The notes under the pieces were generated by a model. It saw nothing but the letters and a program-made list of their open reading frames with translations, searched no databases and was not told the DNA's origin. Shown here piece after piece: positions 25,355-37,077 of a DNA stretch of 64,000 nt. Positions within the stretch are counted from its first letter, which is position 1. The number at the start of each line of letters is the position of its first letter. Origin of the DNA: Homarus americanus (lineage: Eukaryota > Arthropoda > Malacostraca > Decapoda > Nephropidae); assembly GCF_018991925.1 (NCBI RefSeq), contig NW_024722158.1, positions 9,868,944-9,932,943 of the forward strand, given 5' to 3'. Position numbers and translations under genes: made by a program.

Positions 25355-25510
25355 CTCGCTCAAAAAGTATCTTCACGGATGGGTTCGATGAATTTCAAAT
25401 GGAACACCGCGATTCCAGTCACCGGCAAGGTTGTCAAAATCCACCGCCCGTTGTCTCAAACTGTCTCCATATGAAATCGTAAAGATACTCGGAGCGAGTG
25501 TTACCTCTAT
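25355..25510 (+). repeat. Dispersed repeat, copy A (unclassified)
   Basis: AAAGTATC, then GATGAATTTCAAA, GAACA, TCAAAATCC and AAATCGTAAAGATAC occur in the same order and spacing at 57465-57600; the second half is also seen at 50770-50830. Non-coding and diverged. The small minus-strand frame here is not conserved between copies. Confidence 0.5.
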
Positions 25511-25890
25511 AGATTCACCAAGAAACAAAATGTCGAGTGAAGTCTGCAGAAACCAAGAGATCACTTGCAGGTTCTTCTACATTAAGTAAAATTAGTGCGT
25601 GGTTCAGAGTACGTCCTTATCGCTCCTGACTTCTTCGATAATACGGAAGAGGAAGTTGTAGCCTGAAGATATTACGCATATTTCTGGTCTCGTGTTCATA
25701 ACTTGCAGGAGTCTGTTCCTAGGCAATATGTGTGTGTGAGTGGTTACAACAGAGGTCCCAGAACAGTGCAATTTACACAAAAATAACTTTCCTGGCTTCT
25801 ACGCTCACCCGACCTTTCGCTTAATGTACAGCTTTCTACCTTTGGCTACCGGTATATCTAAAGAAGGACTGTGTTGATGTGAGGCTGACT
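25511..25890. other. No gene seen
   Basis: Nothing recognised. Confidence 0.5.
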
Positions 25891-26030
25891 GGGCCAGCCA
25901 TCACCACAAAATGTTGGTGTATGGTTGTCTGTCCAGCCATCACCACAAAAATATTAATGTATGGTTGTCTGGGTCAGCCATCACCACAAAATGTTGGTGT
26001 ATGGTTGCCTGGGCCAGCCATCACTACACA
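25891..26030. repeat. 40-bp tandem repeat, 3.5 copies
   Basis: Unit contains CAGCCATCACCACAAAATG followed by GTGTATGGTTG. Copy 2 differs at several sites (AATATTAATG). Sits immediately downstream of the 3' end of the minus-strand LINE. Confidence 0.93.
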
Positions 26031-26101
26031 GACAGCTACCTGCACTATCAGATGCATAATACAGGTCAAAGGTAAGAGAGAAGAGAATGCACAGGGTCAC
26101 T

Positions 26102-26770
26102 TAATTAGAATTAGAATTTTGCCGCGACAGCAACTAGGTAATTGTCTCCATACTCATCTTGTAGAGGCCACAGGGTGTTTTTCATACCCCAGTGGTCAGA
26201 ATATTATGGCATTGAGTGGTACGAGTATTTCCAGTACATTGTTTGTTTAGGTCGGTATATAGAATTTTCCTAGCTACTAGATGCGAAGTGTGGTTGCAGC
26301 TTTAGTATATCAGTTATCTTACCATCAGAGATAAAGTGCTGTGCTTGCACAGTGTGCTTGGATCTGTCCCTATCAGGTTCTATTTTTTCACAGTCTAAGA
26401 CGGTAGTTGGAGTGTGTGTACATATCTGGCCACACACTTATAGGTCTTGTTCACATTCTGCCTGAGGGAATACTGCCAGAGGTACTTATATCCTTATCTA
26501 CATATACAGGTCTTACTTGATACATCTCATGATGGTAAACAATGGACTGACTAGTGCCTCGTTGCACTTGTCTACTTGTTTCAAATTCATCAACAAGTTC
26601 TTTTCTGACTACAATATTTAGGGTTCTGCTTGACAGTCCTAGAATGTATTCAACAATGTCACTGTTGGAAGCGAGTTTAGCCAAGGCATCAACTCTATCA
26701 TGTTGACTGATGCCTATGTGGAGAGCACTGGTAACAAAATAAGTATGTACGAGTCCGTATAGGTAAGAGG
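26102..26770 (-). pseudogene. LINE ORF2 C-terminus: RNase H end, tail domain and 3' UTR
   Basis: Read on the minus strand: LHIGISQHDRVDALAKLA near 26725-26670 matches the end of a LINE-encoded RNase H domain, where HxGIxGNxxVDxLAK is expected. Then comes a linker of the KELVDEFETSRQVQRGTSQS type. After a frameshift, the C-terminal tail reads CEKIEPDRDRSK, then QHFISDGKITDILKLQPHF, stopping at 26270-26272. The 3' UTR ends near 26102 in an AATTCTAATTCTAATT tail, typical of LINE hexamer tails. The 5' part is missing, cut near 26770 and followed by a CTGGCTAACT array. Family name not assigned; the presence of RNase H points to an I-like or related clade. Confidence 0.8.
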
Positions 26771-26829
26771 AGGAGGTAAGGCGGTAGCATGAGCTAAATC
26801 ACAGAGGGAACAAGGTGGCGGGGTTGTAG

Positions 26830-27062
26830 TGGATGACTGGTTAGTTTAGGTTAGATGAATTAACTATCTGACTTGAAAACTGACGGGTAGGTATATGACT
26901 GGTTGGCTCGCTACCTGGCTAGCTAACTGGCTAACTCTGGCTAAATAATAAGTTGGGGGTGACTCGCTGGTTACCAGTCACTGGCTGATTTGCTAGTAGC
27001 TAGTTAGTGGCTAACTGAGTAACTGATTATTTGACTGCTTCACTGTTTGACTGGCTAAGTAA
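26830..27062. repeat. CTGGCTAACTGG-type minisatellite
   Basis: Loose 8-12 bp words (GACTGGTTGG, GGCTAGCTAACTGG, TAACTGAGTAACTGATT). Diverged throughout. Confidence 0.8.
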
Positions 27063-28029
27063 ATTCATTTTGTAATTAATGAAATATCTTTAGCATAGGA
27101 ATTGAGAGCAATAGTAAAGCAGAAGACCGGAAAGTGCAAGGTTTCTTATACACTTCAACTTTGTCTTTTAGCTTCGTTGTTTTTAATTCACTTTCACAGT
27201 TGTACTATATTCTTACTCTAAAAGTTATAAATTCAATACATCATTTCAGATAATAAATTAAACCTGAACTATATAGCATATTAAAATGTTGTTCTTTGAG
27301 AGCCTACATAACACGGTGTCACAATTCCCTATCTTATAAAACCTGCCACGTGTTCTAAATAGTCGAGCCTTTAGCGGAATTATCTTATATCAACAGTTTA
27401 CGTCTCTTACCTCACAAACTCCTCATACACAGTACATCATGAGCGCCGTAAGCAACACACTCATTTAACAATCAAGTTCCACACGTGGTCATTATACAGC
27501 GCCCGGGCCGTGTCTCCATCTTGCTTGCTTCACAGACTCACATGTTTACTGTTATCTAGAGCACCTGCCTGATGGGGGTGATGGTCTGCACTCAACAAAG
27601 ATCTCATAGTATGGCTGACTCCTTACGCTGCACTAATATAAATATTTCCCCAAGAGCTCACAAACTGTATATATGTTCGTTATCTACTTTTCTAATTACA
27701 ACTATCGCTCAAACTCATTTTCTGAAACTTTTAAAACAAAATTACATTATACATAAACATCAGTGATTTAAATTAATTTTCTAAAAGTATTAAACAATAT
27801 TTCGTTATCCTTAAGTACTTTGGTGATACCACGATATATTTTTTTTTACTATGAGGAAGAACTTGGTAATCCAGACACGTTACGATATCATCAAGTTTAA
27901 TCAATAGATACTATCCGTCTCGTAACTTTTCCCGGAGATAATTAGATCTGCAACTTTTGGTCAGCAAACAACGAGAGGCCACGTAAGTTAATAAACTTAC
28001 GATACGCCGACCACTTGACAGACAATTAA
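27063..28029. other. Unique AT-rich DNA, no gene seen
   Basis: Nothing recognised; the 64-codon frame at 27572-27766 has no motif. Confidence 0.5.
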
Positions 28030-30565
28030 AGATTTGCTCGACGGATAGTAGAAGTTGTAGTGAGTAAGTGTACTACAGTCACCACCACCACGATCAGCAG
28101 AGATTGTAGTGAGTAAGTGTACTCCAGTCAACCACCACCACGGATATAGAAGTTGTAGTGAGTAAGGTACTCCAGTCACCACCACCACGGACAGTAGAAG
28201 TTGTAGTGAGTAAGTGTACTACAGTCACCACCACCACGGACAGTAGAAGTTGTAGTGAGTAAGTGTACTACAGTCACCACCACGGACAGTAGAAGTTAGG
28301 TAGTGAGGGTGACTACAGTCACCACCACGGACAGTAGAAGTTGTAGTGAGGAAGTGTAATGCAGTCACCACCACCGCGGACGGTAGAGGGTAGTGAGTAA
28401 GTGTACTACAGTCACCACCACCACGGACAGTAGAGTTTGAGTGAGGTACTACAGTCACCACCACGGACAGTAGAGGTTGTAGTGAGTAAGGTACTACAGT
28501 CACCACCGGACAGGAGGTTGTAGTGTGTAGCTACAGCCACAACCACTCAGAGGTTGTTTTATTGTAAGTGTACCCAGTCACCACCACCACGGACAGTAAA
28601 GGTTGGAGTGAGTAAGTGTCACAGTCACCACCACCACGGACAGTGGAGGGGTAGTGTGGACTACAGTCACCACCACCACGGACAGTAGAGGTTGTTGAGT
28701 AGGTGTACTACAGTCACCACCACCACGGACAGTAGAGGTTGTAGTGAGTAAGTGCTCACAGTCACCACCACCACCACGGACAGTAAAGGTTGTAGTGAGT
28801 AAGTGTACTACAGTCACCACCACCACGGACAGTAGAGGTTGTAGTGTGTGTAAGGTACTACAGTCACCACCACCACGGACAGTAGAGGTTGTAGTGAGGT
28901 ACCAGTCCACCACCACGGCGGTAGAGGGTGTAGTGTGTAAGTGTACTACAGTCACCTCACGGACAGAGGGTAGTGTGGAAGGTACCAGTCACCACCACGA
29001 CAGAGGGTAGTAGAGGTAAGGTACTACAGTCACCTCACCACCACGGACAGTGAGGTTGTAGTGTAAGTGTACTACAGTCACCACCACGGAGAGTAGAGGT
29101 TGTAGTGTGTAAGGTTTTACAGTCACCACCACCACGGACAGTAGAGTTGTAGAGTAAGTGTACTACAGTCATAACCACGGACATAGAGTTTGGTGGAGTA
29201 AGGTATTACAGTCACCACCACGGACAGTAGAGTTGTGAGTCACCACCACGGACAGTAGAGGGTGTAGTGAGTAAGTGTACTACAGTCACCACCACCACGG
29301 ACAGTAGAGGTTATAGTGAGTAAGTGTACCAGCCCACCAAGGACAGTAGAGGTTGTAGTGAGAAATGTACCATCACCACCACGGACAGTAGAGGTTGTAG
29401 TGAATAAGTGTACTACAGTCACCACCACCACGGACAGAGAGGTTGTAGTGTAAGTGTACTACAGTCACCACCACCACGGACAGTAGAGGCTGTATGGAGA
29501 AATGCTACAGTCACCACCACGGACAGTGACGTTGTAGTGTGTAAGTGTACTACAGTCACCACCACGGACAGTAGAGGTTGTAGTGGAGTAAGTGTAGACG
29601 TCAACACGGACAGCAGAGGTTGGTGAGTAAGTGTACTACAGTCACCACCACGGACAGTAGAGTTTAGTGAGTAAGTGTACTACAGTCACCACCACGGACA
29701 GTAGGTTGTAGTGTGTAGTGCACTACAGTCACCACCACGGACAGTAGAGGTTAGTGTGCAAGAATACAGTCACCACCACCACCACGGACAGTAGGAGGTT
29801 GTAGTGTGTGTATGTACTACAGTCACCACGGACAGTAGAGTGGTAGTGTGTGTGTACTACAGTCACCACCACGAGAGTAGAGGTTGTAGTGTGTAAGGTA
29901 CTACAGTCACCACCACCACGACAGTAGAGGTTATAGTGAGTAAGTGTACTACAGCCACCACGGACAGTAGAGGTTGTGGTAGGAGTAAGTGTATTACCCA
30001 CCACCACGGACAGTAGGGGTTGTAGTGTGTAAGGTACTACAGTCACCACCACGGACAGTGAGGTTGTATATAGTGTATACAGTCACCACCACCACGGACA
30101 GTAGAGGTTGTAGTGTGTAAGGTACTACAGTCACCACCACGGACAGTAGAGGTTGTAGTGTGTAAGTGTACTACAGTCACCACCACGGACAGTAGAGGTT
30201 GTAGTGTGTAAGTGTACTACAGTCACCACCACGGACAGTAGAGGTTGTAGTGTGTAAGGTACTACAGTCACCACCACGGACAGTAGAGGTTGTAGTATGT
30301 AAGTGCTACAGTCACCACCACCACGGACAGTAGAGTTGTAGTGAGTGGGTACTACAGTCACAACCACGGCAGTAGAGAGTGAGTAAGTGTACTACAGTCA
30401 CCACCACGGACAGTAGAGGAGGTAAGGTACTACAGCCACCCACGGTAGAGTTTGTAGAGTAAGTGTACATACCACCACCACGGACAGTAGAGGTTGTAGT
30501 GTGTAAGTGTACTACAAATACAACCACGGACAGTGGAGGTTGTAGTGAATAAGTGTACTACAGTC
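28030..30565. repeat. 49-bp minisatellite array, about 50 copies
   Basis: Unit of about 49 bp with a (CCA)n block, then CACGGACAGTAGAGGTTG, TAGTGAGTAAG and TGTACTACAGT. Length varies by CCA number and by many one- to few-base deletions, for example AAGTGTACTAC versus AAGGTACTAC. The minus-strand frames (up to 125 codons) with LLTTTSTVRGGGDC-type text are by-products. The array abuts element X copy 2, and a cleaner array of the same unit follows copy 3. Confidence 0.97.
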
Positions 30566-30608
30566 ATGTAATGAGACAAAGATTTAAGAGTAGAAGATAT
30601 AGAGATAG

Positions 30609-31698
30609 AGTATAAAGAGAGGAAGATTTTGGTAGCGTGGCCGTGATAGTTATTTACTCTTATCACACTGGTCGTGTTTACACGTCAATACACATCTATT
30701 ACGTTCTTAAAGGCGACTTCTCAAACACTGCTTCGTTACAACTCTTATTAATTACGAACATGACATGGACACATTAATAACACCTTCTATTGAAGTTACT
30801 AGGACATTATATTTACGTTACTAGACATCATATTACGTTACTAGACACTCTGATTCTCGGACACGAACATGAAATGAATACACTTCCCACGTAGGTAACT
30901 CATCCCATGGAAAGCCTGACAAACACTCACGTGACCTAGGGAGGCCTAGCAGGTAATCCTGGGTTGTCTCTATGGGAGACTGCTTAGCTGGGCGCCGGAG
31001 GGAAGTCTCGGTCCTGACCGGAGGCGACTTGCCCCGGCCTTTACTTCTCTCGAGCAGGCCTGGTGGTGTAGTAGCTGGCCACCTTGTTACAAGACAACTC
31101 TCTCTGCGAATTCGCCGAGGGAGGATCAAGACGTCCTATATATTGGGAGGCGAGCCGTCAGGTTCAGCTGGTCGGGGGGGCGAGGGTTCTTACATTTGAC
31201 CTGGCCAATGTGAGGTCAGGTCTGGACTTTTCAGAAACTATCTGGGAAAGTCTTCAGGTGGATGTGACATGAGAGGCCCTGTTGATTTGTGGGCCCCTTG
31301 AGTTGGGCTCCAGGGTTACATTTGACCTGGCTAATGTGAGGTCAGATCCGGCCTTTGTTCAGAGAGTAGGTTATTGTATATTGAAGAGAGTCGGCTGGTG
31401 CCTTCTTACATGTCTGTTGTGGTGACATGTCACATGGGAGGGAGCTAGTTGATTTGTAATCCCTGGTCCACTGTGAGATGAATTTGACCCCTAATGTCGG
31501 GTCAAGACTGGCCCCCAGTGTAGGACATTGTGTATATTGGGAGAGAGCCGGCTTGCCCCTTACATGTGTGACATGGGAGGGAGCTAGTTGATTTACAATC
31601 CTTGGTCAACCGCAGAGTTACCCTTACACTTTGACCCTAATGTCCGGGTCAGACTGGAGTTTCTGAGATGTAAGCTGTGGTCTGACACCATCACTACA
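30609..31698 (+). repeat. Element X, copy 2
   Basis: About 1.09 kb with the same landmarks as copy 1: TTTGGTAGCGTG near 30640, ACGTCAATACACATCTATTA, GGGAGACTGCTTAGCTGGGC, CCTATATATTGGGAGGCGAG. Four modules of about 110-130 bp follow, each with a TTGACC-TAATGT-GGTCAG core. It ends at CATCACTACA. Conserved minus-strand text near 30960-30990 (CPAKQSPIETTQD-like, RPAKQSPIETTQD here) is open in all three copies, but the frames break outside it, so I do not call a protein. Confidence 0.88.
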
Positions 31699-31874
31699 CC
31701 TCCGCCAAGACCAAAGCCATGCTCAGAGAACTGATGATACATTTAAGTAGACAGTAACATCATGTGCAGTATCTAATATAGTCCCTGAGGCGATAATGCA
31801 TCCTTACATTTTACAAATCATAACCCTAGAGATGTATGTTTTTCTACTGGCATAGTTTGATCTGACAAAGCTTA
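31699..31874. other. Spacer between element X copies 2 and 3
   Basis: 176 bp of AT-rich DNA not found elsewhere in the window. Confidence 0.7.
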
Positions 31875-32955
31875 CTAACGTCAATACACATCTATTACGT
31901 TCTTAAGAGGCGACTTCTCAAACACTGCTTCGTTACAACTCTTTATTAATTACGAACATGACATGGACACATTAATAACACCTTCTATTGAAGTTACTAG
32001 GACATTATATTTACGTTACTAGGACATCATATTACGTTACTAGACACTCTGATTCTCGGACACGAACATGAAATGAATACACTTCCCACGTAAGTAACTC
32101 ATCCCATGGAAAGCTCTGACAAACACTCACGTGACCTAGGGGAGGCCTAGCAGGTAGTCCTGGGTTGTTTCTATGGGAGACTGCTTAGCTGGGCGCCGGA
32201 GGGAAGTCTCGGTCCTGACCGGAGGCGACTGGAGGCGACCGGAGGCGGCTTCCCTCCGGCCCCTGACTTCTCTCGAGCAGGACTCGGGGACGTGGTAGCT
32301 GGCCACCTTGTTACAAGACACACTCTCTGCGAATCACCCGAGGGAGGACTAGCACGTCCTATATATTGGGAGGCGAGCCGTCAGGTTGAGCTGGTCGGAG
32401 GGGCGGCGGCGAAGGGTCTCCTTACATTTGCCCTCGCTAATGTAGGGTCAGGTCTGGACCTTTTCAGAGACTGTATCTTCTGGAGAAGTCATCAGATGGG
32501 GCCTTGTGACATGAGAGGCCCTGGTTGATTTGTGGCCCCTTGAGTTGGGCTCCGAGGGTTACATTTGACCTGGCTAATGTGAGGTCAGGTCCGGCCTTTG
32601 TTCAGAGAGTAGGTTATTGTATATTGGAAGAGAGTCGGCTGGTGCCTTCTTACATGTCTGTTGTGGTGACATGTCACATGGGAGGGGAGCTAGTTGATTT
32701 GTAACCCCCGGTCCACCGTGAGAGTTACACTTGACCCCCCTAATGTCGGGTCAAGACTGGCCCCCCTCTGCGGTGTAGGACATTGTGTATATTGGGAGAG
32801 AGCCGGCTGGTGCCCTCTTACATGTGTGACATGGGAGGGGGAGCTAGTTGATTTACAATCCTTGGTCAACCGCAGAGTTACCCTACACTTTTGACCTCCC
32901 TAATGTCCGGTCAGACTGGAGTTTCTGAGATGTAAGCTGTGGTCTGACAAACCAT
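31875..32955 (+). repeat. Element X, copy 3
   Basis: Starts inside the element at ACGTCAATACACATCTATTA, lacking the first 90-100 bp present in copies 1 and 2. Very close to copy 2 thereafter, with four 3' modules and an extra GGAGGCGAC triplication near 32220-32245. Its end CATCACTACAG passes directly into the 49-bp array, whose unit contains ACTACAGTCACC, so element end and array start overlap by at least ACTACAG. Confidence 0.9.
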
Positions 32956-33425
32956 CACTACAGTCACCACCACCACGGACAGTAGAGGTTGTAGTGTGTA
33001 AGTGTACTACAGATACAACCACGGACAGTAGAGGTTGTAGTGAGTAAGTGTACTACAGTCACCGCCACCACGGACAGTAGAGGTTGTAGTGAGTAAGTGC
33101 ACTACAGTCACCACCACCACCACGGACAGTAGAGGTTGTTGAGTGTAAGTGTACTACAGTCACCACCACCACCACGGACAGTAGAGGTTGTAGTGTGTAA
33201 GTGTACTACAGATACAACCACGGACAGTAGAGGTTGTAGTGAGTAAGTGTACTACAGTCACCACCACCACCACGGACAGTAGAGGTTGTAGTGTGTAAGT
33301 GTACTACAGTCACCACCACCACGGACAGTAGAGGTTGTAGTGTGTAAGTGTACTACAGTCACCACCACCATTACGGACAGTAGAGGTTGCAGTGTGTAAG
33401 TGTACTGCTGTCACCCTCACGGACA
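32956..33425. repeat. 49-bp minisatellite array, second block
   Basis: Nine to ten copies of the same unit as at 28.0-30.6 kb, but nearly free of small indels. Some units carry ATACAACCACGG in place of the (CCA)n block, in a semi-regular order. Confidence 0.97.
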
Positions 33426-33504
33426 AGCTAATTACAATACTCCATAAGATACAATGACAAAGAAATGCTTGTTGTGATGCTGTGTATATCATATGAGCCA
33501 TCTA

Positions 33505-33705
33505 AAACCTCCCGGCAGTTGGTTCATCGTCTCCACCTGCGCAGTTGGTTCATCGTCTCCACCTGCCAGTCTACCACTACCAGGTAGTTTTTCATGGTCT
33601 CCACCTGACCAGTCTACCACTCTCCGGCAGGTGGTTCATCGTCTCCACCTGCCAGTCTACCACTCTCCGGCAGGTGGTTCATTGTCTCCACCTGCCAGTG
33701 CAACA
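33505..33705. repeat. 43-bp minisatellite
   Basis: Four to five units with CAGTCTACCACTCTCCGGCA and GGTGGTTCATCGTCTCCACC. The first units are shortened. Confidence 0.93.
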
Positions 33706-34047
33706 CAAACTGCCACTTAAGGATGTAATAGAAGTTAGCAGTGTAGACAGCCACCAGTCGTGTATAACGACAGCCCCAAGTTGAGTAAAGCGAGTGTTTA
33801 GTCACTAGTCAGCTACCAGTGGCTTATAAACAAGGGCGTAGAGGGTCGAGGATTATTACCCCGTGAGAGCAGCCCAATAAACACCCTAATTACCCGCGTG
33901 TGTCATCAGGGCTCGTGGTTTGACCTTCACTCTGTTTATCCCAGGAGGGGGAGGGGGAGGGAGAAGGGAGAGGGGGAGGATGGTGATGACGACGGCCCAG
34001 CCCTTGCCACAGTACTACACGGTATTACTATACTGTATACACAACGA
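33706..34047. other. Unique DNA, no gene seen
   Basis: Contains a GGGAGGGGGAGGGAGAAGGG purine run near 33943-33980 that could form a G-quadruplex. Confidence 0.55.
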
Positions 34048-34312
34048 ACGTGTTCAGTTTCACTGTGTCCAATACTACTGTGTCCAGGACCACTGTGTCC
34101 ATTACTACTGTGTTCAGTACCACTGTGTCCAGTACCACTGTGTCCAGGACCACTGTGTCCGGTACCACTGTGTTCAGTACTACTGTGTCCAGGACCACTG
34201 TGTCCAGTACAAATGTGTCCAGTACCACTGTGTCCAGTGCCACTGTGTCCAGTACTACTGCGTCCGGGACTGCTGTGTCCAGTACTACTGTGTCCAGTAC
34301 CACTGTGTCCAG
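34048..34312. repeat. 15-bp minisatellite
   Basis: About 18 units of CACTGTGTCCAGTAC and variants (TACTGTG, CAGGACC, GTTCAGTAC). Because the unit is five codons long and lacks stops, frames stay open on both strands, giving 91 to 155-codon pentapeptide-repeat-like frames (VLDTV on minus, VSSTT on plus). No other protein evidence exists. Confidence 0.95.
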
Positions 34313-34959
34313 AAACTATCTATCGCCCCAGTAACCCTCCACACACTTCCCCTCAAATTTCTTAAACACTAACTGATGTTTACAAATTCTAATTTATGTT
34401 AACATTTATATAAAGATGTCCTATATAAATTCTATTATAATTGGAAGTTTTTATATACATCACAGGCTACACCCCAAGCTTTATTTACGATCACACTCAT
34501 ATCCAAATTGAAGACCTGAAGTTTTCAAAAGTAATAAACATGCAGTGTGAAGACGACTCGTTCTGATGGTGTTAAGATAACAAACAGTTACACAGTACTT
34601 TATATATCCGTAAAATCTAATCCGACTTAGTCTCTGTATGTATGTATGTATGTATGTACGTATGTATGCGCACAAAACAGGTTATATTCTCAACACTTCA
34701 AGTTCATGTTATTAAGAGACCAAAAATCACCCCTTCATAACTCTCTGTACGAGCTTGTATAATAGACCCGCAGCTGTTATCACAAGCAGCAGGAGGCGAG
34801 AGAAAGACGCACCAAACACTTAAACATTTGACAGTAGATTATGTAGTACAATGACACCGTAATGACTCTTTATGGTCGTCTAAATGGCACCTAGATTAAG
34901 TAAATTATGGACAATGATGATGATATAATGACGGTGAATCTACGTGGGGTATTAAAGGG

Positions 34960-35019
<60 letters not shown>

Positions 35020-35132
35020 CACGTCCCAGCATGACACAAAATAATAAAAATAGGTACTGCTAAAATCAAGAGCAATTTAGACACAGTAAAAGTTAATTGA
35101 ACAAGAGATGGTTTGACATTTGAACCCGTGGT
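34313..35132. other. Unique DNA with two microsatellites, no gene seen
   Basis: Holds (TATG)n at 34635-34668 and (GA)n at 34962-35017. The rest is AT-rich and unrecognised. Confidence 0.7.
34962..35017. repeat. (GA)n microsatellite
   Basis: Twenty-eight uninterrupted GA units preceded by a G run. Confidence 0.97.
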
Positions 35133-36245
35133 GAACGTGCCGTTACAACCTACAACTGACGCTACAACCTACAAATGACGTTTCAACCTACACCTGACGC
35201 TACAACCTACAACTGACGCTACAACCTACAACTGACGCTACAACCTACAACCTTACGCTACAACCTACAACCATACGCTAAGAATCCAACTGACGCCATG
35301 AACCCACAACCGACTACAACTCACAAATTACGCTACAACCTTCTCAACCTTACGCCACAACCCACAACCGACGCTACAACCCACAACTTGACGCTACAAC
35401 CTACAACCGACGCTACAACTCACAACTGACGCTGCCAACCTACAACCTTACGCCACAACCTACAACCGGACACTACAACCCACAACTGACGCAACAACCG
35501 CAACCACGCCACAACCTACAACCGACGCTGCTAATCTACAACTGACGCTTCGCAATCCCACAACTGTACGCCAGCAAACCCACAGCTAACGCTATAACCT
35601 ATGACACACAACTGATGCTGTTAATCTGTAGCTAACGCTAAACCTACAACCGACGCTACAACCCAAACCAACGCAACAACCCGCCAACTAACGCTACAAC
35701 CTACAACTGACGCTACAACCTACAACTGACTCTACAACCTACAACTGACTCTACAACCTACAACACACAACTGACGCTAAAACCTACAATACACAACAGA
35801 CGCTACAACCTACAATACACAACTTATGCGACAACCTTCAACACAACTGACGCTACAACCTACAACTAACGCTACAATCTACAACACACAACTGACGGTA
35901 CAACCTACAACTAACGCTACAACCTACAACACACAACTGACGCTACAACCTACAGCACAACTTACACTACAACCTCCAACACAACTTACAGTACAATACT
36001 ACCGGCTCCAACATAAGTTACACTACAACCTCCAACATACAACTAACGCTACAACCTACAACACAGCTGACGCTACAACCTCCAACACAACTTACACTAC
36101 AACACTACCGGCTCCATCATAACTTACGCTACAACCTCCAACACACCTTACGCTACAACCTCCAACACAACTTACACTACAACCTACAACATAGCTGACG
36201 CTACAACTTATAACACACAACTTACACTGCAACCTCCAACACTCA
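35133..36245. repeat. 19-bp minisatellite
   Basis: About 58 units of GCTACAACCTACAACTGAC and variants. The right half (from about 35780) uses longer composite units with CAACACACAACT, forming a second-order period of about 35-40 bp. The middle (35280-35700) has many small indels. Confidence 0.95.
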
Positions 36246-36514
36246 ACACTACACAATTTCTATATACAAGTCGCTACATTTTCTACAGCAATATTCCGTT
36301 TTTGTTTGTCATTGTAATCTATTTCTGGACAAATATTTCCCTTCAATATATTATTCATCCGATATAACATGTGAACTGTTTTAATTTTTTTACCAATAAT
36401 TTAATCAACATTTTTTTCCATTCGAGGACGGAGGAGATACGAACCCCTAAATGCTTAGTTTGGTGAACAGTAAGACTTTGATACCGAGTAAAAAATAAAT
36501 AGATGGATAACTTC
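36246..36514. other. Unique DNA, no gene seen
   Basis: AT-rich, nothing recognised. Confidence 0.5.
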
Positions 36515-36738
36515 GCATTCCTGAAGGTTTGTGATCATGAAGAGGCGTTAACAGGGTCTCAACATATAAACATTCCACAAATCATTACATTGAGATATTT
36601 GTTTTAATGTGGTTTTAATTTGATTCCATAGTGTGTATACTCTTGCGAGTTTCCTTATGTCGAATGTAAACAAACACAGGGCTGCCATACTGCATAAAAC
36701 CTGACGAGCCCCTGTAAACGCACTAGTGAAGGGAACTG
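36515..36738 (+). mobile_element. MITE, older copy of the element at 46.68 kb
   Basis: Shares CCACAAATCATT, TTGAGAT, TATGTCGAATGTAAACAAAC and the right end CGCACTAGTGAAGGGAACTG with the better copy at 46676-46885. The right end is followed by TA. The left inverted repeat is badly decayed. Confidence 0.75.
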
Positions 36739-37077
36739 TACATGTTATTGTCTTTACTCTGCTCGATAAGGTTGGTAAATATTATTGATTTAAATCTTGA
36801 AAAACTTTGGTGACAACAATTGGAGTATAGGCGTTCATTAATCCACCAAACATAAGTGATATTCAACGAGAACAAGAAAATTACGATGGGAAGATTATTT
36901 GAGTCAATGTTTGGAATAAAAGGAAATATATAATGGAAGTACCGCAGTTAATATATGCAGTTAAGTTCATGGATGGGTGTAGTATAGGTGAGATAATCGA
37001 AATATTTCGTAAAACCAGCCTCAGAGTTTGTGAGGACATGCTAACGTGGGTATACTGTATACCTTCACACATCTGAG
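36739..37077. other. Unique DNA, no gene seen
   Basis: Nothing recognised. Confidence 0.5.

Noticed and set aside
28225..30527. Series of minus-strand ORFs with TSTVRGGGDCS repeats
   Set aside because: By-products of the 49-bp array; they start and stop at random indels.
30833..31129. A conserved minus-strand protein in element X (PAKQSPIETTQD stretch)
   Set aside because: The shared stretch is short, the frames break in different places in the three copies, and conservation is expected simply because the DNA is repeated.
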